Below are positions 17,901-25,311 of a stretch of DNA of 64,000 nucleotides, piece by piece. A program made the translations under genes and the position numbers. The DNA lies in the NCBI GenBank assembly GCA_965203505.1, contig OZ241880.1:2294001-2358000 (forward strand), read 5' to 3'. This DNA is from Bin127 sp965203505. GTDB taxonomy: Bacteria > Chloroflexota > Dehalococcoidia > Lucifugimonadales > Lucifugimonadaceae. Within the stretch, counting starts at the first letter, position 1. Every line of letters starts with the position of its first letter. Under the pieces are notes generated by a model. It worked only from the letters and a program-made list of their open reading frames with translations. It had not been told where the DNA came from and did no database searches.

Positions 17901-18052
17901 TGTTCGCGGGAGGCGGTTTTGTCGTGTTTGGAGATTTCGAGTTCGTCCCATTGGGTACGCCAGTATGCTTCGCGCTCTTTGACGTCGAAGCGGCGGGGGA
18001 GGTCGCGGGGGTTGATGGAGAGGACTTTGTTGTTGGTGTTGGCGGTTGTCAT
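14963..18052 (-). CDS. valS: Valyl-tRNA synthetase with two repeat-encoded inserts
   Basis: 1029 residues from ATG 18052 (AAGGT upstream), a class I aaRS. The HIGH-equivalent HPGH follows PPTASGSL near residue 65; KMSKS appears as KKMSKSRG near 665. The editing domain and the anticodon-binding domain (FAHALQITETFFWDSFADNYIE) are recognisable. A typical ValS is about 880 residues; the surplus comes from two in-frame palindromic-repeat insertions, about residues 356-392 (SAGEMSEGQRG) and 848-938 (GVCPEGPGG, AGEMSEGQRG, PFAKRKGD). The first falls just before the PHRAQFF segment, the second before the C-terminal coiled coil. A T-box leader regulates it. Confidence 0.95.
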   Translation of the reverse strand: MTTANTNNKVLSINPRDLPRRFDVKEREAYWRTQWDELEISKHDKTASREQSFVIDSPPPTASGSLHPGHVFSYTHQDVIARYRRMTGWNVVYPMGWDDNGLPTERRVQNYFGVRAEPNVPYISDLNVRKRRKELGLDKDEQLVVSRENFIELCHIVTAEDEKTYKELFNRLGFSIDWTEEYATIDDRCRAIAQRSFLDLDERGHVYTAELPTMWDVDFQTAVAQAEVEDRPTPGAFHDIEFGVYESLMEGEEGIPESFVISTTRPEMIPACVAVTAHPDDERFKSLFGKHAITPGFFAKVPIFPSEKADPEKGTGILMLCTFGDDADVEWWRTHDLELRPMVARNGQAAPRKFVPYNSDQPSGFSRPAGEMPGRSDFPRSAGEMSEGQRGPTSASQTTHWGSLDPHRAQFFYDQLLGMPLDDVRTKIVELLDCPGTSAKTMLGPEDEVETTNPLQSPPRPIEHVVRYYEKGTTPIEYIPSRQWFVRLMDKKPYLQEVGARVDWLPGFMQKRYADWTDGLGHDWAISRQRYFGVAIPVWYPIDENGDIQYDNYIVATDDMLPVDPTLTPAPGFNESQRGKPNGFVGEQDVFDTWFTSSMTPQILARWGEDGDRMSNLYPADLRPQAHDIIRTWAFYTIVKSALHNDDIPWHKAMISGFIVDPDRKKMSKSRGASVTPMPLVNQYGADAVRYWASNGRPGMDMAFDPTVFTIGGKLVTKLYNAGKFVLMQEAQHGEITTELDRAFINDLRDTVQRATNALENFEFAHALQITETFFWDSFADNYIELVKRRARSETDHIGRASAVATLRLALNTLLRLFAPFVPTITDEIWSWTYAQETDYPSIHQAPWPTLPLSQSERGANERSDASGVCPEGPGGENATPADSSVIPAKAGIQRGADEDRLPPLAGEMSEGQRGPSPFAKRKGDAASEARRRGMPNRYQLTPVPKPESPTSFQTACRAIAAVRKAKHEASIGLGKPLAKLEITAPEDQLGRLKLVANDVADAGGASEITYDPSTTADSYTATVQAPTT
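15241..15500. repeat. Palindromic repeat cluster inside valS (3' part)
   Basis: Order: module A (15247-15305), module B (15308-15352), a CCCGGCTTTCGCCGG unit (about 15378) and a second module A (15440-15500). It is translated in the valS frame as about 85-90 extra residues. Confidence 0.85.
16876..16975. repeat. Palindromic repeat inside valS (middle)
   Basis: Module B (16879-16925) followed by a diverged B-like copy with CCCCTGCTGGGCGGG. In the valS frame it encodes two related peptides, RPAGEMPGRS and RSAGEMSEGQ. Confidence 0.8.
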
Positions 18053-18064
18053 GTGGTTACCTTT

Positions 18065-18125
18065 GTCTGAACCGGGGATTACAGGGATTTGGGGATTATT
18101 GGGATTTTGGTGTTGGTTGTTGGGA
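18065..18125. repeat. Dispersed TCTGAACCGGGGATTAC repeat in valS leader
   Basis: Same unit as at 8676 and 10055. It lies between the T-box terminator and the valS start codon, so it is transcribed in the valS 5' leader. Confidence 0.7.
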
Positions 18126-18131
18126 CGAGGG

Positions 18132-18383
18132 ATATAAAAAAGCCCCGTCCTATCAAAGGACGGGGCTTGGGTGCCTCGCGGTACCACCTTTGTTGCCGTT
18201 GCGGGTGTTGCAATGGCCTCTTGATGACGCTTGGTAACGGGCGTTTTCCGACTGCGCTTAGTTGCCGTTTGGTTGGTTTCGGCGCAGCAGCTCTGGGGCG
18301 ACTTCTCGGGTTGACGCTTCCGACGTTTCAGCGGTTGTCGGATCTCTTGTGAGCGTCAGGGGTTCGGTACTACTCCCCTTCGG
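18132..18383 (-). promoter_or_regulatory. T-box riboswitch of valS, GUC specifier
   Basis: Minus-strand leader with all main T-box landmarks: stem I starting GGGGAGTAGTACC (from about 18378), AGAGA and CGCTGAAA elements, a specifier side reading GAGAA-GTC-GCCCC (valine codon GTC at 18300-18302), the T-box proper AAAGGTGGTACCGCGAGG (about 18174-18191) and a terminator hairpin. Uncharged tRNA-Val would pair with GUC and with the GGUACC-region bulge, stabilising the antiterminator and switching valS on. Confidence 0.92.
18136..18167 (-). terminator. Rho-independent terminator of the valS T-box
   Basis: On the minus strand AGCCCCGTCCT-TTGAT-AGGACGGGGCT, a perfect 11-bp stem followed by six T. 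It competes with the antiterminator formed by the upstream T-box sequence. Confidence 0.93.
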
Positions 18384-18412
18384 GGCTTTTTGTTTGGTTG
18401 TTCTGGGGGTTG

Positions 18413-18418
18413 ATTCTA
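18413..18418 (-). promoter_or_regulatory. Putative -10 box before the valS T-box
   Basis: TAGAAT on the minus strand, about 35 bp upstream of the first T-box stem, matching the hexamer before several other minus-strand genes of the window. Confidence 0.45.
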
Positions 18419-18555
18419 ACGCACGCACTTAGGTGAAGTTTCGAATCGAGGTGCCTCGACTGTCACGAGTTTTTGGTTGCACCTGTGTTAAGGTAAATTT
18501 AGCTGGATACGCTTTAGCGCGTTTTAATTGTGACAGTTCACGGAAGAGACAACTA

Positions 18556-18858
18556 GTGACGACTTTACAAGATGTTGATCGGCGCCTGACAGTGGTGGAG
18601 ACTGGTCTCCAGAACGTGGCCACCAAAACCGACATTGCGGCGTTGGAGGGGCGGATGGATACGTTCGCGACCAAAGCGGATCTGGCTGTCTTGGAGGCGC
18701 GGATCTCGGCGTTGGACGCAAGGGTAGATGCGACTGCTACAAAATCGGATCTCGCCGAGTTGGAAACGCGTTTGGTGAAGTGGTTGGTTGGCATATTGAT
18801 TGGATCGACTGCCGCCGCATCGACCATCGCTGTTTTGGTTCAAACTTTGATCGGTTGA
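18556..18858 (+). CDS. Coiled-coil tail-anchored microprotein (100 aa)
   Basis: GTG 18556 follows GGAAGAGA; the longer frame upstream lacks support. Three near-repeats of the type ATK(A/T)D(L/I)A.LE.R in the N-terminal 70 residues predict a trimeric or dimeric coiled coil, and the C-terminus is one helix (KWLVGILIGSTAAASTIAVL). Related ORFs in this window lie at 24507, 26558, 41505 and 50910 (minus); all share TKADL..(L/A)E followed by KW and a final membrane helix. Role unknown; similar to DUF1640-type proteins. Confidence 0.65.
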   Translation: MTTLQDVDRRLTVVETGLQNVATKTDIAALEGRMDTFATKADLAVLEARISALDARVDATATKSDLAELETRLVKWLVGILIGSTAAASTIAVLVQTLIG

Positions 18859-18870
18859 CATTTGGTGGTT

Positions 18871-19266
18871 TCAGCCCGAAAGTGATTCGGGGTTCTCGAT
18901 GGCGTGATTGGTTGAGGCTTGGACGTATTTGGTTAGGGTTTGAGGGGTGATGGTGGTTAGGTTGTGGATTTTGATGTGGCGGAGTTTTTTGCCGGTGCCT
19001 TGGAGGAGGTTTTGGGGGTCGGGCATTGTTGCGCCGTTGAAGAAGCCTAGTCGGACGTAGTTTTTGTGTGGTGCGATGTAGACGATGTTGCGTCTTGAGA
19101 TTTCGGGGAGCCAGTAGCCGGGTGTGCCCCATTTGATGCCTTCGGTGAAGTTGTGTCCGGAGGCGATGATGGCGGAGCGGATGTCGCGGATCAATTGGCG
19201 TTGTGTTGCTGGCTGTTCGGTTAGCCAGGTGTCGAAGACTTCTTGGTTGAGCCGCGATTTTGTCAC
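18871..19266 (-). CDS. DUF1801 family protein
   Basis: 131 residues, GTG start. The DUF1801 (YdhG/YdeI-like) fold is indicated by LIRDIRSAIIASGHNFTEGI, KWGTPGYWL and the later KNYVRLGFFNGATMPDP with a terminal HIKIHNL strand. Members are small alpha/beta proteins, some reported as Fe-S or iron-handling chaperones; the exact role is not predictable here. It stands alone between the tail-anchored microprotein (convergent) and a repeat. Confidence 0.8.
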   Translation of the reverse strand: MTKSRLNQEVFDTWLTEQPATQRQLIRDIRSAIIASGHNFTEGIKWGTPGYWLPEISRRNIVYIAPHKNYVRLGFFNGATMPDPQNLLQGTGKKLRHIKIHNLTTITPQTLTKYVQASTNHAIENPESLSG

Positions 19267-19293
19267 GGGGTGATCGGGAGTTGCGCTTGCGGA

Positions 19294-19412
19294 GTGCCCT
19301 CTTTAACCTTCGGACATTTCCCGGTTAACGGGGGAACCCTTCCGCCCTGCCCCGGGCATACCCCGCTCACGTCGCTGCGTTCGTTCGCGCCCCTTTCGCG
19401 TTGCGAAAGGGG
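19294..19412. repeat. Diverged module B plus module A
   Basis: B carries TTTAACCTTCGGACATTTCC and a CCGGTTAACGGG hairpin, which is compensatory compared with the usual CCCGCGAGCGGG. Module A runs 19352-19412. The neighbouring hypothetical gene terminates inside this module A. Confidence 0.8.
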
Positions 19413-20218
19413 CGGTGGGGTTTTACTAGGCCGAATTCGAGTAGTGCGCCGCCGTTTTGGTCTTTGAGTAGTCTTGCTCTGCGTTCGTCGGCGTTGGCGA
19501 TGCGTGCCATCATGTCTAGTCCGCGTTGAGTTTCTGCGGCGACTTGTGGGGCGTTGGTGTTTTCGATGCGGCGTTTGAATAGCCAGTAGGTGAATTCTTC
19601 GTCGAGGGCGATGCTACGGGTGTCGTCGGCGGATTCATCGATGAGGTGGGACAATCGCTGGGCGTTTTCGGTTGTGAAGATTTGCCAGAGTTCTTGTTCT
19701 GTGTCTTCGTATAGGCCCATGAATGCGCGGTCGGAGGCGTCGTCGCTGGGCGGCATTCCTTTGGAGTATCGTTGTTTTTGGATTCGGGATTGGACGGCGG
19801 CGAGTAGGCACTGTTCGATGTGGACGCCGTAGAAGTGGTTTAGGTGTGCGCGCCAGCCGTCGACGCCGAGAATTCGTCGGAACTCTTGTTCGGATAGACT
19901 GCCGAATGTTCCGGATGTTGCGATCCATTCGAAGATCTCTTGCGATTCGGGATGGTCACGTCCTTCCGTTGCGAGTTCGGTTGCGATTCGTTCGGCTAGG
20001 CGTTTCCAGTTGAAGGCTTCGCCGCCGATGAAGTAGTGGAAGGTTTCACCGTTTACGGTTTCGTTTTCGACGGGCCATGCGGCGATGGTTTCGAGGAATG
20101 CGGTTTGCCAGTTGTCGGTGTGGTCTTCGATGTTTTTCTGGAGATCGATGACCAGATGTTGTCGACTCGTTTCGATGTCAACGGTGTTGTGGGATTGGGT
20201 TTGGGCGGTGGTGGTCAT
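19367..20218 (-). CDS. Conserved-looking hypothetical protein, repeat-encoded C-terminus
   Basis: 283 residues, mostly helical and soluble: FLETIAAWPVENETVNGETFHYFIGGEAFNWKRLAERI then FEWIATSGTFGSLSEQEFRRILGVDGWRAHLNHFYG. No family recognised. The final 15-20 residues (PHRPFRNAKGARTNAAT) and the stop codon come from module A of the adjacent palindromic repeat, so the native C-terminus was probably replaced or extended. The gene stands between DUF1801 and secA, both on the same strand. Confidence 0.6.
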   Translation of the reverse strand: MTTTAQTQSHNTVDIETSRQHLVIDLQKNIEDHTDNWQTAFLETIAAWPVENETVNGETFHYFIGGEAFNWKRLAERIATELATEGRDHPESQEIFEWIATSGTFGSLSEQEFRRILGVDGWRAHLNHFYGVHIEQCLLAAVQSRIQKQRYSKGMPPSDDASDRAFMGLYEDTEQELWQIFTTENAQRLSHLIDESADDTRSIALDEEFTYWLFKRRIENTNAPQVAAETQRGLDMMARIANADERRARLLKDQNGGALLEFGLVKPHRPFRNAKGARTNAAT

Positions 20219-20293
20219 GCCGCGTTTAATTGTCGCATAGGGTGTTGTTTGGACCGGGGATTGGGGGGATCGAGGGGTTCGCGCAGGTCGGCG

Positions 20294-20352
20294 GGCATAC
20301 CCCGCGCACTTGCTTCGCTCGTGCGCGCCCCTTTCGCTGGGCGAAAGGGGCT
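20294..20352. repeat. Palindromic repeat, module A
   Basis: GCGGGCATACCCCGCGCAC, then CGCCCCTTTCGCTGGGCGAA ending AGGGGC. It lies 31 bp beyond the secA stop. Confidence 0.85.
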
Positions 20353-20382
20353 ATTCACGATCTCCGATTGAGGGAGGGGGTG

Positions 20383-23300
20383 TTAACGGGCGGTTTTGGT
20401 GCGTTGTTTTTTCTTGTTTTTGCGTTCGATGGCTCGGCGTTCGCGTCGGGAGAGTCGGCGGCCGTCGGCGGTGTGGGTTGGGGCGTTTACGGTGGCGACG
20501 GTTTGGCCGGATGTGCCTTGTCGTGGGGCGTTGGCGGATGACATTATGGTTTGCTGGCCGGCTTGTGCGAGGGCTATGCGTTGTGCGGCGGCTAATGCGT
20601 CGGCTTTTAGCGGGGTGGAACTGGCTCTGGAGAGTTGCGAGGTTGGTTGGGGCAGGTTTGGCGCGAGGTGGAAGATGGTGCGTGCGACTTCGTTTCGGAT
20701 CTCTTCGTTCATCTCGTTGAACATCTGGAAGGACATGGTGCGGTACTGGACGAGCGGGTCGCGCTGTCCGATGGCTTGGAGTCCGATGGATTGGCGCATG
20801 TTCTCCATGCGTGTGAGGTGGTCGACCCAGTGGCGATCTAGGACCCGCAGGAGCACGCTGTGTTCGATCAACCTGAGGTTGTCGCCGCCGAATAGGAGTT
20901 CGCGTTCGGCGTAGACCTTGTCCACGTAGTCGTGGAGTTCTTTCTCGATGTCTTGTTGGGTTTTGCCGACAAGGTCGTCTCTGGACACAAGGACTTCGAG
21001 GATCGGAAAGAAACGACGGATTTCACGATGGAAGCCTTCTGTATCCCAGACTGTGGCGTCGCCCTCTAAGAAAGTTTCGACAGCTTTAGTCAACGCGTTC
21101 TTGATGTAGCCGCTGATCTCTCCTCGGAAGTCACCACCGTCTACGATACGGTTGCGCAATTCGTATATGACGTCGCGTTGAGTGTTTGCTACATCGTCGT
21201 AGTCGACCAGTTGTTTGCGGATTTCGAAGTTGATGCCTTCGACTTTCTGCTGTGCGTTCTCGACCGACTTGACGAGGACGGAGTTCTCGACGGGGACGTC
21301 TTCTTCCCACTTGAACATCTCGAGGGTGCCTTTGATGCGATCGCCGCCGAATCGTCTAACGAGTTCGTCTTCAACGGAAAGGAAGAACTGAGTTTCGCCG
21401 GGATCGCCTTGCCTAGCGCAGCGTCCTCGGAGCTGGTTGTCGATGCGTCGGGATTCGTGGCGTTCGGTCCCGAGAACGAATAGACCGCCTTGATCAACAA
21501 CATTGTCGTGTTTCTCTTGCCAGTCTGCCATCGGGTCGGAAGCTTGACCGTTTCTTGATTTACGTCCGTTTTGTTTAGAGTTGGTATCGCCGATCGCTTC
21601 CGGGTTACCGCCAAGGATGATGTCGGTGCCCCGGCCTGCCATGTTCGTGGCTACGGTTACAGCACCCGGGATTCCCGCTTGCGCGATCACGTGTGATTCT
21701 GATTCGTGCTCTTTGGCGTTAAGGACTCGGTGGTTGACGTTTCGCTTTTTGAGGAGTTTGGCGATCCTTTGTGACTTCTCAATGGTTGTGGTTCCAACTA
21801 GGACGGGTCTGCCTGCGTTGCTGAGATCTTGGATCCTGTCGGCGGCAGCTTTCCACTTGGCGGCTTCGGTCATGTAGATGAGGTCTTGATGGTCGATGCG
21901 CTTATCTTCTTGGTTGGTGGGGATTTCGACGACGTCGAGGCCGTAGATTTTGGACAGCTCTTCCGCTTCGGTTGCGGCGGTGCCGGTCATGCCGCTGAGT
22001 TTTTTGTACATGCGGAAGTAGTTTTGCAGGGTGATGGTGGCATAAGTAGAAGCGACACCTTGCACTTTTTCACGCAAATCAAGTCGATCGTAATCGAGGA
22101 TTGCGGTATACATTGCCGTAACCTGCGGTGTTTCATATTGACTCACCTTCAAGAAATTCTCGAACGATTTGTACCGGGCAGGATCCTTGGCAAACCCATC
22201 TAACGCAGATGAAAAACCCTCGTATCCTTCCAAAAATCCCGGAGAACGCAGGACTGCCAAGATTCGTCTGGACTTCGATTGTTGCAACGCGATCAAAAGA
22301 TGTTTGCCTTCGAGCGCTTGGTGCATTCCATCTGAAAAACGTCGCCCTTCCATAAGCCGACCGGTAAATTCATCGACTAAAACGATCTCGCTGTCGCGCA
22401 GTACATAGTCGCGATTCTCAGCAAAGATGTGTTCCGATCGAATGGCGTTTTCTACTAGATGAGGCAGCTCTTGGCCGGCAATGGATTGTTCCTGTCCATC
22501 AACGGACTGTCCATAGAGGGATGTAACGCCAAGTGGGACTTCCACGCTTTCGCTGCCGTGTTCAGTCAGTGAAGCGTTTTTCCGTTTTAGGTCAATCTCA
22601 AAATCGATTTCGGGTTTCAAAGCTTTGACCGCGCTGGCAAATTTCGCGAAATAAAGATTCCGCAACAGGCCGTGCCACCTATATATGTATTCAAAGCCGT
22701 TCGCGTTACTGTGGTCGAGACCTTCATGCCTATCAACCGACGGTCCTGAGATCAACAACGGAGTTCGTGCTTCGTCGATGAGGATGTTGTCTACTTCGTC
22801 GACGATGCCGTATGCGAGTCGCTTTTGGGCGCGTTCGTCGGGTTCGCTGACCATGTGGTCTCGGAGATAATCGAAACCGAGTTCGTTGTTTGTGGCATAC
22901 AGGATGTCGCAACTGTATGCATCTTTTTTGGGGGATGGGCGCAGATGGGTGCCGACGACGGTTGCGAACTTTGCAGAGGCGTCTTCGCGTTCGGCGGTCT
23001 GCCCTTCTTCCTGGTAGTTTTCGTCGAATACGAAGGACTGGTTGTTTTGCTGAAGGCATCCGACGGATAGGCCCATGAATTGGTAGACGGGTCCCATCCA
23101 CTCGGCGTCACGTTTGGCGAGGTAGTCGTTGACGGTGACGACGTGGACGGGTTCGCCGTTGAGGGCGTTAAGGTATGCGGCGAGAGTTGCGACGAGGGTT
23201 TTGCCCTCGCCGGTACGCATCTCGGCGATCTTGCCTTGGTGGAGGACGATTCCGCCGATCATCTGGACATCGAAGTGTCTCATGCCCAGGACGCGTGTCG

Positions 23301-24141
23301 ATGCTTCTCGGACGGCGGCGAATGCTTGGGGCAAGATAAAATCACTAAAACTTTCTCTGTCAGCATCGATTTCATGGGAAATTGATTCGATGCGGTCGTC
23401 GATTTTCGCCTGCCGGAGCTTCAACTCCAACTGCTCAAAGCGAATCCTATCGAGAAAATCCCCGGCATCGTCAACCACAATCTTGAAGCGAGATTTCCAT
23501 TCGCGATTCGTCGTTGCTGAAGTGGGGAGGTCAGAAATATTGTTCCTGATCTGCAGCGATTGATCTGCAATTTCCTCGTTAACGCCGAATGAGGAACCGT
23601 CGGGTACGAGAAACTCAAAAACCCCAAGAATAGAACTCGCCAACTGCCTCGTCCCTCGGTGCCAAAGATCTTCAATCGTTGCACCCTTCGGGTATATTGC
23701 GAAATTTGCATTATCGCGGAAGATCTCGTCGCGCCATACTTCCAAATGGTCCCGATCCCTGTCCAATCCATCGGCCGCGCTTCGCATCTTTTGTAAATAT
23801 TCTTGACCAGCCTTCAGAAACCGACGGTCGAGTTCCTGCCCAGCATCAATCCCCGCAAAATTCGCCGGTGCACCCTCGTCGCCTTGTTCGCGGAGAGATT
23901 CGATTACGACATCGTACATCTCACGGTACATCTCACGTTCGGCTTTCAGAATCAAGATGTCCGCCGTCGCCATCCGCCACATCGCTCTGAAATACGTCTC
24001 AGTTATGGTGGCGAGGTCGTCATCCATGAGCCCGCGCATCGAATCTTCGTGTGCGTTGATGTCTTCGACGATCGGTTGCAGCTGGTCGAGCTGCTTCTGG
24101 TTCGGATCGCCTACGAGTTTGGCAAGCAGTTTTCCGATCAT
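20383..24141 (-). CDS. secA: SecA preprotein translocase ATPase, unusually long
   Basis: 1252 residues against about 800-900 in most bacteria. Conserved motor parts: MRTGEGKTLVATLAAYLNAL (Walker A), VDEVDNILIDEARTPLLISG (Walker B), TGTAATEAEE, and GRGTDIILGGNPEA in the second RecA domain; scaffold and wing region near DRHWVDHL. Extra length is in three places: about 200 residues between the N-terminal MDDDLATIT helix and LPQAFAAVREAS, about 45 after the SVGCLQQN segment, and about 80 before TYATITLQNYFRMY. The C-terminus is basic (RRLSRRERRAIERKNKKKQR) and lacks the usual zinc-binding CxCxSG tail. It powers Sec secretion at the membrane. Confidence 0.97.
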   Translation of the reverse strand: MIGKLLAKLVGDPNQKQLDQLQPIVEDINAHEDSMRGLMDDDLATITETYFRAMWRMATADILILKAEREMYREMYDVVIESLREQGDEGAPANFAGIDAGQELDRRFLKAGQEYLQKMRSAADGLDRDRDHLEVWRDEIFRDNANFAIYPKGATIEDLWHRGTRQLASSILGVFEFLVPDGSSFGVNEEIADQSLQIRNNISDLPTSATTNREWKSRFKIVVDDAGDFLDRIRFEQLELKLRQAKIDDRIESISHEIDADRESFSDFILPQAFAAVREASTRVLGMRHFDVQMIGGIVLHQGKIAEMRTGEGKTLVATLAAYLNALNGEPVHVVTVNDYLAKRDAEWMGPVYQFMGLSVGCLQQNNQSFVFDENYQEEGQTAEREDASAKFATVVGTHLRPSPKKDAYSCDILYATNNELGFDYLRDHMVSEPDERAQKRLAYGIVDEVDNILIDEARTPLLISGPSVDRHEGLDHSNANGFEYIYRWHGLLRNLYFAKFASAVKALKPEIDFEIDLKRKNASLTEHGSESVEVPLGVTSLYGQSVDGQEQSIAGQELPHLVENAIRSEHIFAENRDYVLRDSEIVLVDEFTGRLMEGRRFSDGMHQALEGKHLLIALQQSKSRRILAVLRSPGFLEGYEGFSSALDGFAKDPARYKSFENFLKVSQYETPQVTAMYTAILDYDRLDLREKVQGVASTYATITLQNYFRMYKKLSGMTGTAATEAEELSKIYGLDVVEIPTNQEDKRIDHQDLIYMTEAAKWKAAADRIQDLSNAGRPVLVGTTTIEKSQRIAKLLKKRNVNHRVLNAKEHESESHVIAQAGIPGAVTVATNMAGRGTDIILGGNPEAIGDTNSKQNGRKSRNGQASDPMADWQEKHDNVVDQGGLFVLGTERHESRRIDNQLRGRCARQGDPGETQFFLSVEDELVRRFGGDRIKGTLEMFKWEEDVPVENSVLVKSVENAQQKVEGINFEIRKQLVDYDDVANTQRDVIYELRNRIVDGGDFRGEISGYIKNALTKAVETFLEGDATVWDTEGFHREIRRFFPILEVLVSRDDLVGKTQQDIEKELHDYVDKVYAERELLFGGDNLRLIEHSVLLRVLDRHWVDHLTRMENMRQSIGLQAIGQRDPLVQYRTMSFQMFNEMNEEIRNEVARTIFHLAPNLPQPTSQLSRASSTPLKADALAAAQRIALAQAGQQTIMSSANAPRQGTSGQTVATVNAPTHTADGRRLSRRERRAIERKNKKKQRTKTAR

Positions 24142-24152
24142 GGTTGTTGTTT

Positions 24153-24158
24153 ATTATC
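24153..24158 (-). promoter_or_regulatory. Putative -10 box of secA
   Basis: Minus-strand CGCGATAAT, only 11 bp from the secA ATG, implying a very short or absent leader. The same CGCGATAAT string precedes the Panacea gene and the 50910 microprotein. The rest of 24142-24506 shows no gene. Confidence 0.4.
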
Positions 24159-24506
24159 GCGCGTTCGTGTGGATGGGGGTTGGGGAGGTTGGGGGGATTT
24201 ACGACGCGATGAGTGTTTGGGGATGGGTTTGCGGTTGGTCAACGCGTCGAGTTGGTGTGGTTTTCGCGGTGGATTCGGTTGAATGCGGGCGGCTTGCGGC
24301 GTTGGTGTTCGGGGTTGGAGAGTTGGGGAATTTTGTGTATTATGGTTACTATCTTAGGAACTAATCCCTTAGCGTTCCGGGTAAAATAGAATTCACCGAT
24401 ATCGACAACGGGTTGAACCGGCAATGATCTACCAAGGCTATTCGATGGCAATTCAATGTGTTCGTGACGAGATCGCGAGAGTGGGTCGCCAGCAGGGTTG
24501 ATGGGC

Positions 24507-24656
24507 ATGACGATTGAAGAACGGGTGTCGAAGTTGGAGGGCGCCTACGAACATCTGGCGACCAAGGCAGACATCGAACGGGCGAAGTGGCAACTCGGGG
24601 CTTTCATGATCGGCCTCATCAGCCTGGTTGTCGGAATTCTGAATTATCTGGAATAA
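24507..24656 (+). CDS. Coiled-coil tail-anchored microprotein (49 aa)
   Basis: ATG 24507; begins MTIEERVSKLEGAYEHLATK, then ADIERAKWQL and a membrane helix ending VVGILNYLE. The GAYEHLATKAD..(R/K)AKWQLG core is almost identical to the ORF at 41505-41690. The downstream two-helix protein starts 12 bp after its stop, suggesting one transcript. Confidence 0.65.
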   Translation: MTIEERVSKLEGAYEHLATKADIERAKWQLGAFMIGLISLVVGILNYLE

Positions 24657-24667
24657 GGAGCGAGATT

Positions 24668-24829
24668 ATGCGCCAAGGTCAAGCAGCGCTCTGGATGGGT
24701 CTTTCGGTGTTTGTCGGCGGTTGGCTGGTGTTCGGTTCGGCGTGGATAGGCGATTTCAGCTGGACGAGGGTGGTGTTCGGTGCGATACCGATAGCGCTTG
24801 GCAGCTTGCTGATGCTAAAGCGCGCGTAG
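24668..24829 (+). CDS. Two-helix membrane microprotein (53 aa)
   Basis: ATG 24668 after AAGGAGCGAG. Two hydrophobic helices (ALWMGLSVFVGGWLVFG and FGAIPIALGSLLML) ending in a short basic tail (KRA). It is probably cotranscribed with the tail-anchored microprotein just upstream. No family recognised. Confidence 0.5.
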   Translation: MRQGQAALWMGLSVFVGGWLVFGSAWIGDFSWTRVVFGAIPIALGSLLMLKRA

Positions 24830-25021
24830 GGCGGGTCCGCTATCGCGTTTTTTTTGCTGATTTGAACGATCTACGAAGCGAAGATCATAGGATGTTTTGT
24901 TTCGGTTAGTGGGGTATTCAGGATGTGTGATCGTGACGCGGCACAATAGAGGTTGAAGCGATGAAAAAGTTGGCTTGTGTAGTGAAGATCGAGTCTGGCG
25001 AGGATGGGTATTTTGAGGGAA

Positions 25022-25279
25022 CTACAAACGGGGGTAGAGAACTTCAACGTCTGCTACTTCGATGAAGGTTTCGTTCACGTTGAGTATCAAACGAAGTGTT
25101 TTGTTGCTCCAAGGGCTCGGTTGAATTAGAGCCTCGTCGCCTGGGTACATTCTTAGAAACGTGGCGATGTTGTGTTTGACTTGCTCGGCATCATCTTCGT
25201 GAGTCCCGCCTATGACGCCTTCTCTCTCAAGCTTGTCGAGAGCACTTTGCCGAAATCTGATTACACGTCCTTCGAACAT
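25022..25279 (-). CDS. Small protein downstream of the Panacea antitoxin, candidate toxin
   Basis: 85 residues, soluble, alpha/beta: RVIRFRQSALDKLEREG, then DAEQVKHNIATFLRMYP and C-terminal strands TLRLILNVNETFIEVADVEVLYP. It lies 32 bp after the Panacea gene on the same strand and inside the same insertion, so it is the only candidate partner. No known toxin fold recognised. The strand-rich end would fit a RelE/ParE-like domain, but that is speculative. Confidence 0.5.
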   Translation of the reverse strand: MFEGRVIRFRQSALDKLEREGVIGGTHEDDAEQVKHNIATFLRMYPGDEALIQPSPWSNKTLRLILNVNETFIEVADVEVLYPRL

Positions 25280-25311
25280 GCCAAAAGCATAAGGTACTAC
25301 AGGTGTGTGAT

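Noticed and set aside
18367..18392. CCCC-TTCG-GGGG followed by CTTTTTG on the plus strand as a terminator
   Set aside because: No plus-strand gene ends just upstream; the sequence is the complement of T-box stem I.
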